This document shows positions 1-8,326 of a stretch of DNA of 64,000 bases, piece by piece (position 1 is the first letter of the stretch; each line of letters begins with the position of its first letter). The DNA is from Cedecea lapagei (GTDB lineage Bacteria; Pseudomonadota; Gammaproteobacteria; Enterobacterales; Enterobacteriaceae): contig NZ_LR134201.1 of NCBI RefSeq assembly GCF_900635955.1, positions 4,216,001 through 4,280,000 of the forward strand, in the 5' to 3' direction. A program made the translations under genes and the position numbers. The notes beneath the pieces were generated by a model. That model was not told the DNA's origin and made no database searches. It was given only the letters and a program-made list of their open reading frames with translations.

Positions 1-1
1 C

Positions 2-742
2 AGCTTTGAAATTCCGACCGGCACCATTGCGGCGCTGGTTGGGGTCAACGGTTCGGGGAAGTCCACGCTGTTTAAAGCGATCATGGGCTTTGTGCACTTG
101 GCCAGCGGCAACATCTCGATTCTGGACATGCCCACGCGCAAGGCGCTGCGCAATAACCTGGTCGCCTATGTCCCGCAGTCCGAGGACGTGGACTGGACGT
201 TCCCGGTGCTGGTTGAAGATGTGGTGATGATGGGGCGCTTCGGCCACATGGGGATGCTGCGTATTCCCGGCAAGGCCGACAGGCAGGCGGTGGACAATGC
301 CCTCGCCCGCGTCGGCATGAGCGACTTCCGCAAACGCCAGATCGGCGAGCTGTCCGGCGGGCAGAAAAAACGCGTATTCCTCGCCCGCGCGATAGCCCAG
401 GATGGCCAGGTGATCCTGCTGGACGAGCCGTTCACCGGCGTGGACGTGAAAACGGAAGAGCAGATCATCAGCCTGCTGCGCGAGCTGCGGGACGAGGGAC
501 GCACGATGCTGGTATCGACCCACAACCTAGGCGCCGTCACTGATTATTGCGACTACACCGTGCTGGTGAAAGGCACCGTGCTGGCCTGTGGACCCACGGA
601 CATCACCTTTACCCAGCAAAACCTGGAGCTGGCATTCAGCGGCGTGCTGCGCCACGTCACTCTGACCGGGAAGGAAACCAGCGTGTTCACCGACGATGAA
701 AGGCCGTTTATCCACGGCGCAGCGTTGAAAGAGGAGCGATAA
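2..742 (+). CDS. sitB: SitB-type manganese/iron ABC transporter ATPase (5' truncated by window edge)
   Basis: This is the ATP-binding subunit of a chelated Mn(II)/Fe(II) importer working at the inner face of the cytoplasmic membrane. The reading frame is open from base 2, so the true start lies before the window. Visible motifs are the Walker A loop GVNGSGKST, the Q-loop region, the ABC signature LSGGQKKR and Walker B VILLDEP followed by a D-loop and a switch His in STHN. Its stop overlaps the start of the next gene, which encodes a SitC-type permease, so sitB, sitC and sitD form one operon. The binding protein gene sitA would be expected upstream, outside the window. Family assignment rests on similarity to the SitB/YfeB/PsaB group and on the paired permeases. 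No Fur or MntR site can be seen because the promoter is outside. Confidence 0.9.
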   Translation, partial: SFEIPTGTIAALVGVNGSGKSTLFKAIMGFVHLASGNISILDMPTRKALRNNLVAYVPQSEDVDWTFPVLVEDVVMMGRFGHMGMLRIPGKADRQAVDNALARVGMSDFRKRQIGELSGGQKKRVFLARAIAQDGQVILLDEPFTGVDVKTEEQIISLLRELRDEGRTMLVSTHNLGAVTDYCDYTVLVKGTVLACGPTDITFTQQNLELAFSGVLRHVTLTGKETSVFTDDERPFIHGAALKEER

Positions 743-1599
743 TGTCCGTCCTGCTCGAGCCGTTTGGCTATGGCTACATGTTTAACGCCATCTGGGTATC
801 GGCGCTGGTTGGCGGCGTCTGCGCCTTTCTCTCCTGCTACCTGATGCTGAAAGGCTGGTCGCTTATCGGTGACGCTCTTTCCCATTCTATCGTGCCCGGC
901 GTTGCCGGTGCCTATATGCTCGGCCTGCCGTTTTCCATAGGCGCATTTTTCTCCGGTGGCCTGGCGGCGGGCACTATGCTGTTTTTAAACCAGCGCACGC
1001 GCCTGCGGGAAGACACCATCATCGGCCTTATTTTTTCGTCATTCTTTGGCCTCGGGCTGTTTATGGTGTCGCTCAACCCGACGTCGGTAAACATCCAGAC
1101 CATCGTGCTCGGCAATATTCTCGCCATTGCGCCGTCGGATATCTTGCAGCTGGCCATTATTGGCTTTGTCTCTCTGGCGATTCTGCTGCTGAAGTGGAAA
1201 GACCTGATGGTCACCTTCTTCGACGAAAGCCATGCCCGCTCCATCGGCCTCAACCCTTTATGGCTGAAGGGGTTGTTTTTCACCCTGCTTTCCGCCACCA
1301 CCGTGGCCGCGCTACAAACCGTCGGCGCTTTCCTGGTGATTTGCATGGTCGTCACGCCTGGCGCAACGGCTTACCTGTTGACCGACCGTTTTCCAAAGCT
1401 ATTAATTACTGCCGTCACCTTAGGCACTTTAACCAGCGCATTCGGCACCTGGATCAGCTATTTCCTTGATGGCGCTACCGGCGGCATTATCGTGGTGCTG
1501 CAAACGCTGATCTTCCTGCTGACCTTTGTATTTGCCCCAAAACACGGTCTGCTGGCTAACCGTCGCCGTGCACGCCTGAGCCTGGAGCAAACGCCATGA
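742..1599 (+). CDS. sitC: SitC-type Mn/Fe ABC transporter permease
   Basis: A 285-residue hydrophobic protein with about eight predicted membrane segments, typical of the ABC-3 permease family (SitC/YfeC/ZnuB). The sequence starts MSVLLEPFGYGYM and carries the conserved GDALSHSIVPGVA stretch near residues 35-48, a hallmark of metal-type ABC-3 permeases. The start codon overlaps the sitB stop and the end overlaps the sitD start, so translation is probably coupled. It forms the membrane channel together with SitD. Distinguishing Mn from Zn or Fe transport is not possible from the permease alone; the assignment follows the Sit-like sequence and the presence of two permease genes, which is usual for sit/yfe operons. 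Confidence 0.9.
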   Translation: MSVLLEPFGYGYMFNAIWVSALVGGVCAFLSCYLMLKGWSLIGDALSHSIVPGVAGAYMLGLPFSIGAFFSGGLAAGTMLFLNQRTRLREDTIIGLIFSSFFGLGLFMVSLNPTSVNIQTIVLGNILAIAPSDILQLAIIGFVSLAILLLKWKDLMVTFFDESHARSIGLNPLWLKGLFFTLLSATTVAALQTVGAFLVICMVVTPGATAYLLTDRFPKLLITAVTLGTLTSAFGTWISYFLDGATGGIIVVLQTLIFLLTFVFAPKHGLLANRRRARLSLEQTP

Positions 1600-2444
1600 G
1601 CCTGTTAGATACTTTGCTTTCCCCCTTCCAGTTTGGCTTTATGATCAACGCGCTGACCATGACCACGCTGGTCGCTATTCCCTGCGCGCTGCTCTCCTGC
1701 TTCCTGGTGCTAAAGGGCTGGGCGCTGATGGGCGATGCCATGAGCCACGCGGTTTTCCCCGGCGTGGTCATTGCCTGGATGGTGGGCCTGCCGCTGGGAA
1801 TTGGCGCGTTCGTGGCCGGGCTGTTTTGCGCCTTTGCCACCGGCTACCTGCAGGACAACAGCCGCATCAAGCGTGATACGGTGATGGGCATTGTCTTCTC
1901 CGGCATGTTTGGCGCAGGGCTGGTGCTTTACGTCTACCTGAAGCCGGATATCCACCTCGACCACATTCTGTTTGGCGACATGCTGGGGGTAAGCTATAGC
2001 GATATTCTGCAAACAGGCGTCATCGTGCTGCTAACGGCGATTGTTGTGGCGCTGAAATGGCGGGATTTGCTGCTACACGCCTTCGATCCTATTCAGGCGC
2101 AGGTCTCCGGCCTGAACGTTAAGCTGCTGAACTACGGCCTGCTCTGCCTGGTGTCGCTGACCATCGTCGCAGCGTTAAAGGCGGTGGGGATTATCCTCGC
2201 GATTTCCCTGCTCATCGCGCCTGGCGCTATCGCTTCGCTGCTGACGCGCACGTTTAAAGGGATGATGCTGGTTGCTCTTGTACAGGCTATCGTAACGTCC
2301 TTCCTGGGCGTCTACCTTTCGTTCTTTATCGACAGTGCGCCCGCGCCGACTATCGTTGTGCTCTCCGCGCTGGTGTTTATTGCCGCGTTTATTCGGGCCA
2401 CGATCCGGCAGCGGCGCATGGAGGCGATAAGCGAGCCATTCTGA
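1596..2444 (+). CDS. sitD: SitD-type Mn/Fe ABC transporter permease
   Basis: A second ABC-3 family permease of 282 residues, paralogous to the preceding gene and overlapping it by 4 bases (ATGA). The conserved GDAMSHAVFPGVV block near residues 45-58 and multiple hydrophobic helices identify it. In Sit/Yfe systems SitC and SitD form the membrane heterodimer that moves Mn(II) or Fe(II) delivered by SitA. It ends 78 bases before the start of an RpiR-type regulator gene; no strong terminator is visible in that gap. Confidence 0.9.
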   Translation: MSLLDTLLSPFQFGFMINALTMTTLVAIPCALLSCFLVLKGWALMGDAMSHAVFPGVVIAWMVGLPLGIGAFVAGLFCAFATGYLQDNSRIKRDTVMGIVFSGMFGAGLVLYVYLKPDIHLDHILFGDMLGVSYSDILQTGVIVLLTAIVVALKWRDLLLHAFDPIQAQVSGLNVKLLNYGLLCLVSLTIVAALKAVGIILAISLLIAPGAIASLLTRTFKGMMLVALVQAIVTSFLGVYLSFFIDSAPAPTIVVLSALVFIAAFIRATIRQRRMEAISEPF

Positions 2445-2522
2445 ATCAGCGTAAAGCGACCCGGATAACGGTTTTATGGTACAAAGTACCTTCTCTTTTT
2501 GCACAAGTACCAGGGTCGCGCC

Positions 2523-3386
2523 ATGAGCTATACCATCGATATTATCTCCTGTATTACCGACCGTTTTGTCGAGCTGACCGCCACGGAAAAGCGCATCGCC
2601 CAGTTTATTCTGGACGATGTGCAGTCCGCTGCGGCGCTGCCCATTTCGGAAATGGCGCGCCAGACGCAAACCAGCCAGGCCTCAATAACCCGCTTTGCCC
2701 GCGCTATCGGCTGCAAGGACGTGCGTGAGCTTAAGGTAAAGCTGGCCCAGTCGCTGGCGGTCGGGCAGCGCTTTATCCTTGATGTCCCGGACCTGGAGGG
2801 CGTGCAGGGGATCTATGAAACCATCATCAACGTGCTGGATATCAACCGCCGCGCGCTAAACCCGGAATCGCTTAATAAAGCGGTTACCTGGCTCAGTAAC
2901 GCTCGTCAGATTCTGGCTCTCGGTATGGGCGGCGGCTCAACGATTTGCGCTCAGGAACTCCAGTTTCGTCTCTTCCGTCTCGGGCTGCCGATCGTCAGCC
3001 AGAGCGACGGCCTGCTGGTCAGAATGATGTCCGCTTCGGTTTCGCCTAACGATATTGTCGTGGCGCTGTCGCTGGGGGGCTTCACGCCCGAAGTGGTGGA
3101 GAGCGCGGCAATTGCTCGCCAGTACGGCGCAAAGATCATCGCCATTACGCCGCCTGAAACCCCGCTGGCTCAGCAGGCGGATATCGTGCTGCCGCTTATC
3201 GTTCGGGAGAACGACTACATCTTCAAGCCAAGCACCTCGCGCTACGCAATGCTGGCGATGATAGATGTGTTGGCCACCGAACTGGCGATGGCCAATAAAA
3301 GTCAGGCGAAGGACCGGCTACGACGCATCAAGCTGGCGCTGGACAGCCATCGCGGCGGCGTGGACAGGCAGCCGCTGGGGGATTAG
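2523..3386 (+). CDS. MurR/RpiR-family transcriptional regulator of the D-amino-acid cluster
   Basis: A 287-residue protein with an N-terminal RpiR-type helix-turn-helix (about residues 1-77, including EMARQTQTSQASITRFARAIG) and a C-terminal SIS domain (about 115-250) that in this family binds a phosphorylated or small ligand. A TTG codon eight codons upstream is open, but the ATG giving MSYTIDIISC matches the usual family N-terminus and was chosen. Its 3' end overlaps the convergent RidA gene by 4 bases. The neighbours (RidA, D-aminoacylase, a PLP enzyme for D-amino acids) suggest it controls D-amino-acid breakdown; this is inference from context. It could bind the paired palindromes between the two enzyme genes. 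Confidence 0.85.
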   Translation: MSYTIDIISCITDRFVELTATEKRIAQFILDDVQSAAALPISEMARQTQTSQASITRFARAIGCKDVRELKVKLAQSLAVGQRFILDVPDLEGVQGIYETIINVLDINRRALNPESLNKAVTWLSNARQILALGMGGGSTICAQELQFRLFRLGLPIVSQSDGLLVRMMSASVSPNDIVVALSLGGFTPEVVESAAIARQYGAKIIAITPPETPLAQQADIVLPLIVRENDYIFKPSTSRYAMLAMIDVLATELAMANKSQAKDRLRRIKLALDSHRGGVDRQPLGD

Positions 3387-3775
3387 CCGCGGTCTGAGCG
3401 GTAGCAGGTCACGTCCACTTCGACTTTGCAGTCCACCACCAGATCCGCAACGCAGCACACGCGGGCCGGAGGATGGTCACCAAAGAATTCGCGAAATACT
3501 TTGTTGAAGGACTGGAAGTAGCGGGCGTCAGTCAGATAGACCTTCACGTGAACCACGTCGGCCAGGGTGTAGCCCGCTTCCGTCATGATATCCACGCAGT
3601 TCTGAATCGCCAGCCGCGACTGGTCGACAATACCGCCCTCAACAACCTCGCCGTCTTTCATTGGCGTCTGGCCGGAAACATACAGCCACCCGGCCGCTTC
3701 GACAGCTTTAGCGAAAGGCAGCTGCTGCCCGCCGGTACCGGTACTGCCGCCAACGCCATAACGTTTAATACTCAT
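3383..3775 (-). CDS. RidA-family enamine/imine deaminase
   Basis: A 130-residue RidA/YjgF/UK114 family protein. RidA proteins hydrolyse reactive 2-aminoacrylate and related enamine/imine intermediates released by PLP-dependent dehydratases, protecting other PLP enzymes. The conserved region GWLYVSGQTPMKDGEVVEGG near the N-terminus and the Arg in PARVCCVADLVVDCKVEVDV toward the C-terminus fit the family; the latter Arg is the usual carboxylate-binding residue. The gene follows the D-aminoacylase gene on the same strand after a 94-base spacer holding a REP-like palindrome. Its position beside a D-amino-acid PLP enzyme makes sense: it would clear the enamine product. Which RidA subfamily it belongs to cannot be decided by eye. 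Confidence 0.88.
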   Translation of the reverse strand: MSIKRYGVGGSTGTGGQQLPFAKAVEAAGWLYVSGQTPMKDGEVVEGGIVDQSRLAIQNCVDIMTEAGYTLADVVHVKVYLTDARYFQSFNKVFREFFGDHPPARVCCVADLVVDCKVEVDVTCYRSDRG

Positions 3776-3825
3776 CGTTGCTCCTTATCGATCGGTTTAC
3801 CCTCACCAGAATTTATCTCGTTTTT

Positions 3826-3857
3826 CCCCCTCTCCCCTCTCGGGAGAGGGGAGAGGG
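3826..3857. repeat. REP-like palindrome (CCCTCTCCC/GGGAGAGGG family)
   Basis: A near-perfect palindrome with arms CCCCCTCTCCCC and GGGAGAGGGGAGAGGGG lies between the ridA-like and D-aminoacylase genes. It is one copy of the short palindromic family found in at least six other gaps of this window. It may act as a weak terminator or mRNA stabiliser. Confidence 0.75.
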
Positions 3858-3869
3858 GCTGCGCTAAAT

Positions 3870-5306
3870 TCACTTCTGCCGACGCAGGAAACGCCCCGCT
3901 CGACCAATGACTTTTTGTTCCTGGCCGTAGCTCATCACCCCGTTCACCATCACCGCCTGAATACCGGCGGCAGGCTGTTTCGGGTTACTGAAGCTCGCCA
4001 TATCCCGCACGGTCTGCGGGTCGAACAAGACCAAATCAGCATAATAGCCGCGCTTCACCAGGCCACGTTCGTGCAGCTGGAACCGGGCCGCCGACATGCC
4101 CGTCATCTTATGTACCGCCTGCGTCAGCGGAAAAAGCTTCTCATCACGGCTGTAATGCCCCAGCACTCGCGGGAACGCGCCCCACAGGCGTGGATGCGGC
4201 ATAGGATCGTTAGGCAGGCCGTCGGAGCCTATCATTGTCACCGGATAACTCAGCACGCGCCGCACATCCTGCTCGTCCATGTTGTAATAAATCGCGCCAG
4301 CGGGCATCAGCAATTTTCCCGCTTCGTGAAGTGACATCGACCAGCCGTCAGCGATTTGCTGCAGCGTTTGCCCCGCCACTTCCGGATGCGGCTCTGACCA
4401 GGTAATAACGATATCGAATTCATCGGTTATCTGCTTCATGTCCAGCGTTGACGAGCTGGCGGAGTAAGGGTAGCAGTCGCAGGAAACCTCCTGCTGCTCG
4501 CGTACTTTATCGAACAGCTTCAGCGTTTCGACCGTACGCCCCCAGTTTTTTGCCCCGGCGCATTTGTGATGCGACACCACAACCGGCACTTTGCCATGGC
4601 GCCCGATGCGAAAAGCTTCATCCAGCGCCTCAAGAATCGGCTCAAATTCGGAGCGTAAATGCGTGGTGTAAATCCCCTTCTCCGCCGCCAGTTCCTCCGC
4701 CAGCGCCATCACCTCTTCGGTGGAAGAGTGAAACGCGCTGGCGTAGGCAAGCCCGGTGCTTAAACCCAATGCCCCCTGCTGCAGGGCCAGCTTAAGCTGC
4801 CCGCGCATGGCAATAATCTCTTCCTCTGTCGCCGGACGGAACAGATCGTCCAGCTGGTTGTTACGCAGTGCGGTATGGCCAACAAGTGTGCCAACGTTGA
4901 TAGCCGGGCGAGCCTGCTCCACGGCATGCGCGTACGCCTCAACGGTGGGATAGACAAACTGGTGCGCTTCACCCAACAGATTCATCGGATCGGGCACCTG
5001 ATCGTTAATTACCGCTCCCGCCGCGCTGATGCCGCAGTTGCCGACGATAACCGTGGTGATACCCTGGCTTATCTTCGGCAGATATTCAGGAAAACGGATC
5101 ACGTTGATATCGTCATGCGTGTGGACATCAATAAATCCCGGCGCCAATACGCGCCCTCTGCCGTCGATTTCATGCGTGGCCTCGCCGGTAATACACGGCG
5201 CAATGTCGGCAATACGCTCCCCCTTCACCGCCACATCCGCCAGATATTCCGCACCGCCTGAGCCATCAATCACGGTGACCTTCCTGAAGAGATAATCGAA
5301 CTTCAT
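3870..5306 (-). CDS. D-aminoacylase / N-acyl-D-amino-acid deacylase (amidohydrolase)
   Basis: A 478-residue member of the amidohydrolase superfamily close to N-acyl-D-amino-acid deacylases, which hydrolyse N-acyl-D-amino acids to free D-amino acid and a carboxylic acid. The N-terminal composite domain is followed by the metal-binding GFIDVHTHDD motif (His62, His64) and the VGNCGIS block whose Cys91 is the metal-ligand cysteine typical of D-aminoacylases. The ORF is open 14 codons further upstream, but the ATG giving MKFDYLF has a GAGGCG ribosome-binding site and matches the usual start. It is transcribed divergently from a PLP enzyme gene across a 201-base AT-rich gap with two palindromes. 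Substrate preference among D-Glu, D-Asp or neutral D-residues cannot be read from the sequence. Confidence 0.87.
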   Translation of the reverse strand: MKFDYLFRKVTVIDGSGGAEYLADVAVKGERIADIAPCITGEATHEIDGRGRVLAPGFIDVHTHDDINVIRFPEYLPKISQGITTVIVGNCGISAAGAVINDQVPDPMNLLGEAHQFVYPTVEAYAHAVEQARPAINVGTLVGHTALRNNQLDDLFRPATEEEIIAMRGQLKLALQQGALGLSTGLAYASAFHSSTEEVMALAEELAAEKGIYTTHLRSEFEPILEALDEAFRIGRHGKVPVVVSHHKCAGAKNWGRTVETLKLFDKVREQQEVSCDCYPYSASSSTLDMKQITDEFDIVITWSEPHPEVAGQTLQQIADGWSMSLHEAGKLLMPAGAIYYNMDEQDVRRVLSYPVTMIGSDGLPNDPMPHPRLWGAFPRVLGHYSRDEKLFPLTQAVHKMTGMSAARFQLHERGLVKRGYYADLVLFDPQTVRDMASFSNPKQPAAGIQAVMVNGVMSYGQEQKVIGRAGRFLRRQK

Positions 5307-5390
5307 CTGCGCCTCACGCCAGTAAAAATCTGAGTGCAAGTTAACCATTTACAAGCCATAAAAACAGTGAAAAACTAAACAAAACCCCGA

Positions 5391-5421
5391 TCATTTAATG
5401 ATACTTTTATTCATAAAATGA
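5391..5421. promoter_or_regulatory. Paired palindromes, candidate operator between divergent D-amino-acid genes
   Basis: TCATTTAATGA (5391-5401) and TCATAAAATGA (5411-5421) are two 11-base perfect palindromes sharing TCAT/ATGA arms. They start 20 bases apart, about two helical turns, in the divergent promoter region. The arrangement suggests a dimer-of-dimers binding site, most plausibly for the nearby RpiR-type regulator. Confidence 0.5.
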
Positions 5422-5507
5422 CGATTAAAAATAAAATATTAAAATATAACAACATCTTAAAAATGATATTTAATCTGAAAGATAGAAAGATAAGGAGAAA
5501 ATACGTT

Positions 5508-6728
5508 ATGAAATACCAGGAGATTAACCTCGTCCCCCACAAGTCAGCCCTGATGCATTCCCCGGCCAACGTCCTCAATGAGGATATCTGCCTGCCCGCC
5601 GCGCTGATAAAAAAATCGGCGCTGAAAAACAACATCCGTTGGATGCAGGACTATGCCAACGCGCGCGGCGTTTCGCTGGCACCGCACGGAAAAACGACCA
5701 TGACGCCGTGGATCTTCCAGCAGCAGCAAAAAGCGGGGGCGTGGGCCATCGGCGTAGGCAGCGCATGGCAGGCCAGCATCGCGATGTTCGCTGGCATTGA
5801 GCGCGTGCTGATGGTCAACCAGCTGGTTGGCAAAGCAAACATGACGCTGGTTTCTCAGTTGAAACACAAACACCCTTCCGTCGACTACCTCTGCTGTGTC
5901 GATAGCGAGGCAAACGCCCGTACTTTGTCGGCCTTCTTTAATCAGAAAGGCCAAACTCTCGATGTGCTGATTGAGTTAGGTGTTCCCGGCGGCCGCTGCG
6001 GATGCCGCAGTGCCGAGCAGGCGCTGACGCTTGCCGCCCAGGTGGCCGGGCTGCCGGGGCTACGTTTGCGAGGGCTGGAACTGTACGAAGGCGTGCTGCA
6101 TGGTGAAAACCCTCAGCCAGAAATAGAAACGCTGCTCAGGGATGCCGCATCACTCGCCTGCCGAATGGAGCGCTATGTTGACGGCGAGTTTCTGTTAACC
6201 GGCGCGGGCTCGGTCTGGTACGACGTAGTGTGTAATATCTGGCTTGCAGCTGAGAAACCGGCCAACTGCCGGATTGCGATTCGCCCCGGCTGCTATATCA
6301 CCCACGACAGCGGGATCTATCAGGAGGCTCAGGATCGGCTGATGGCGCGCGATCGGATCGCCTGCGATCTGGGCGGAGATCTGGTTTCCGCGCTGGAGCT
6401 GGTGGCGATGGTGCAGTCGGTGCCGGAAAGCGATCGGGCAATCGTGAACTTTGGCAAACGTGACAGCGCGTTTGATGCGGGTCTCCCACAGCCGGTAGCG
6501 CACTACCGCCAGGGCAAACCTCTGGCATCGCCGGTGGAAACTGTCGAAACCACAGGGATTATGGACCAGCATGCGATGCTGAAGCTCGAGGCCGGAGTGG
6601 ATGTTCAGGTAGGCGACATCCTGGTGTTTAGTACCTCTCACCCATGCCTGACGTTTGATAAGTGGAAGGCGCTGCTGCTGGTGGACGACGAGTATAACGT
6701 GCTGGATGAGTTAGAGACGGCGTTCTAG
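5508..6728 (+). CDS. D-threonine aldolase/D-serine dehydratase-like PLP enzyme (amino acid deaminase)
   Basis: A 406-residue fold-type III PLP protein with an alanine-racemase-like N-terminal barrel and a C-terminal D-serine-dehydratase-like domain (DSD1/D-threonine aldolase group). The PLP lysine is in SLAPHGKTTMTP (Lys62), and VELGVPGGRCGCRS-like and GCYITHDSGIY blocks match the family; the latter holds the His used for the C-terminal metal site. The ORF is open 30 codons further upstream, but the ATG at this start follows the strong Shine-Dalgarno AAGGAG and gives the normal family N-terminus. It is divergent from the D-aminoacylase gene. Likely reaction: deamination or retro-aldol cleavage of a D-amino acid. 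Dehydratase and aldolase activity cannot be told apart here. Confidence 0.82.
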   Translation: MKYQEINLVPHKSALMHSPANVLNEDICLPAALIKKSALKNNIRWMQDYANARGVSLAPHGKTTMTPWIFQQQQKAGAWAIGVGSAWQASIAMFAGIERVLMVNQLVGKANMTLVSQLKHKHPSVDYLCCVDSEANARTLSAFFNQKGQTLDVLIELGVPGGRCGCRSAEQALTLAAQVAGLPGLRLRGLELYEGVLHGENPQPEIETLLRDAASLACRMERYVDGEFLLTGAGSVWYDVVCNIWLAAEKPANCRIAIRPGCYITHDSGIYQEAQDRLMARDRIACDLGGDLVSALELVAMVQSVPESDRAIVNFGKRDSAFDAGLPQPVAHYRQGKPLASPVETVETTGIMDQHAMLKLEAGVDVQVGDILVFSTSHPCLTFDKWKALLLVDDEYNVLDELETAF

Positions 6729-6733
6729 TTTTT

Positions 6734-6987
6734 ACCCTCACCCTAACCCTCTCCCTGAAAGGGAGAGGGAATAAAAAAACAATACTGCCCTGAATTCCCC
6801 CTCTCCCTGAAAGGGAGAGGGGATAAAAAAACAATACTGCCCTGAATTCCCCCTCTCCCTGAAAGGGAGAGGGAATAAAAAACAATACTGCCCTGAATCC
6901 CCCTCTCCCAGAAAGGGAGAGGGGATAAATAACCACTCATTGCTGAATTCCCCCTCTCCCCTCTGGGGAGAGGGCCGGGGTGAGGGG
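6734..6987. repeat. Amplified REP-like array: about 4.5 tandem units of 50-52 bp
   Basis: Five copies of the palindrome CCCTCTCCC...GGGAGAGGG begin at 6747, 6799, 6851, 6901 and 6952, so the period is 52, 52, 50 and 51 bases. Units share the linker ATAAAAAAACAATACTGCCC. The left edge reads CCCTCACCCTAACCC and the right edge GGCCGGGGTGAGGGG, which are inverted relative to each other. The whole therefore looks like an inverted REP pair whose inner unit has been tandemly amplified. It fills the gap between two convergent genes. Confidence 0.85.
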
Positions 6988-6997
6988 AAAAGACAAT

Positions 6998-8326
6998 TTA
7001 CTTAGCCTCGGCCAGCGCCTTAGCCCTCTCCTCTTCCTCCTTCTGCTGAAGCTCAGTTTCCAGCATCTTCTTCTCGTACGCCTTGAAGAACGGATAATAG
7101 ATAGCCAGTGAAATAAAGAAGCAGATAAACACCAGCCCACAGGCAATCAGGTTCCAGTTGGTGGTGATCAGCGCCCCCAGCGGCGCTGGAAGGGTAAACG
7201 GTGGCTTCACCATCATGCGCGGAATCAGCCCGCTAACCGTGAACAGATACACCACCACGGTATTTACCATTGGCGCCAGAATAAACGGGATCGCGAGGAT
7301 CGGATTCATCACAATCGGCGCGCCGAAAATCATCGGCTCATTGATGTTAAACAGCCCCGGAATAAATGACAGCTTACCCAGCTGTTTCAGGTAGATAACG
7401 CGAGAGCGAATAAACAGCACTACCAGCGCCAGCGTTGAGCCGGTGCCGCCCATCTGCGCGTACCACTGGAAGAATTGCTCGGTGAAAATATTCGGCAGCT
7501 CATAGGCGCTGACGCCGGACTGGAACAGCTCCATATTCTGCACAATTGCCTGATCCCACAGCGGGCGGATCAGCGGCCCCATCACCGCATGACCGTGGAT
7601 CCCAAGCACCCAGAACAGGTCAATAAAGAACTGGGTAACGATGCCACCAAAAAGGTTGGTGCCGGTCATAAAGCCTTTGAGCGGCATAATGATGTAGCTG
7701 ATGATGGCGTTGATATCGATGTTGAGAAAGTGTCGGGGGATCCAGAATACCAGCACCACGGCAAGCGTCGGGAACAGCGCTGAAAACGAGCTGGCAACCA
7801 CCGGCGGCACGCCCGCAGGCATTTTAATTTCGATATTTCTGACTTTGATAAAGCGATAAATCTCAATGGCAATTAGCGAGGAGATGATCGCGCCAAACAG
7901 CCCCTGAGAACTCAGCGAAGTCACAGGAATGTAGCGCCCCGCCACCGCTTCCCCCGCCACGGTCACGCCCTGCTTAATGTTCACCGGCACGATCATCAGC
8001 AGCGTTGCCAGCATCGCCAGCAGGCCGCTGGTGATGTCGTTTAGTTTATAGCTTTTACCGAGGAACGAGCCGATGGTGAACGCGGCGTACAGCGACATCA
8101 GCCCAACGGTAAAGCGGAACGGCACGTCGAGCGTGTCACGCCAGGGCGCTATAAAATCCATATAGCCCTTAATCGGGATATTCAACAAAATAACGAAGAA
8201 AGAGCCGACGATGGTCAACGGCAGGATCGAAATAAGCCCGTTACGAATTGCCTGCATATGGCGCTGATTGCCAATCGCATTGGCCACCGGCATCAGCTTG
8301 TCGGCTAACTTATCAAAGCTCGACAT
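6998..8326 (-). CDS. PTS lactose/cellobiose-family IIC permease
   Basis: A 442-residue polytopic membrane protein of the PTS EIIC family for lactose/cellobiose/N,N'-diacetylchitobiose, starting MSSFDKLADKLMPVANAIGNQRHM. It has about ten hydrophobic segments and the conserved substrate-site region GLFNINEPMIFGAPIVMNP, where the NEP glutamate is characteristic of EIIC-Lac/Cel. A charged tail rich in Glu and Lys ends the protein. The chosen start has a GGAGG site and overlaps the phospho-beta-glucosidase gene by 14 bases. With the IIB gene it forms a three-gene operon. No IIA gene is in the window, so phosphate must come from a IIA component encoded elsewhere. Substrate (cellobiose versus another beta-diglucoside) is uncertain. 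Confidence 0.88.
   Translation of the reverse strand: MSSFDKLADKLMPVANAIGNQRHMQAIRNGLISILPLTIVGSFFVILLNIPIKGYMDFIAPWRDTLDVPFRFTVGLMSLYAAFTIGSFLGKSYKLNDITSGLLAMLATLLMIVPVNIKQGVTVAGEAVAGRYIPVTSLSSQGLFGAIISSLIAIEIYRFIKVRNIEIKMPAGVPPVVASSFSALFPTLAVVLVFWIPRHFLNIDINAIISYIIMPLKGFMTGTNLFGGIVTQFFIDLFWVLGIHGHAVMGPLIRPLWDQAIVQNMELFQSGVSAYELPNIFTEQFFQWYAQMGGTGSTLALVVLFIRSRVIYLKQLGKLSFIPGLFNINEPMIFGAPIVMNPILAIPFILAPMVNTVVVYLFTVSGLIPRMMVKPPFTLPAPLGALITTNWNLIACGLVFICFFISLAIYYPFFKAYEKKMLETELQQKEEEERAKALAEAK

Noticed and set aside
6734..6987. Regularly spaced palindromic repeats resembling a CRISPR array
   Set aside because: The spacers are nearly identical to each other, units are 50-52 bases and no cas gene is near. 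It is a REP-like tandem array.
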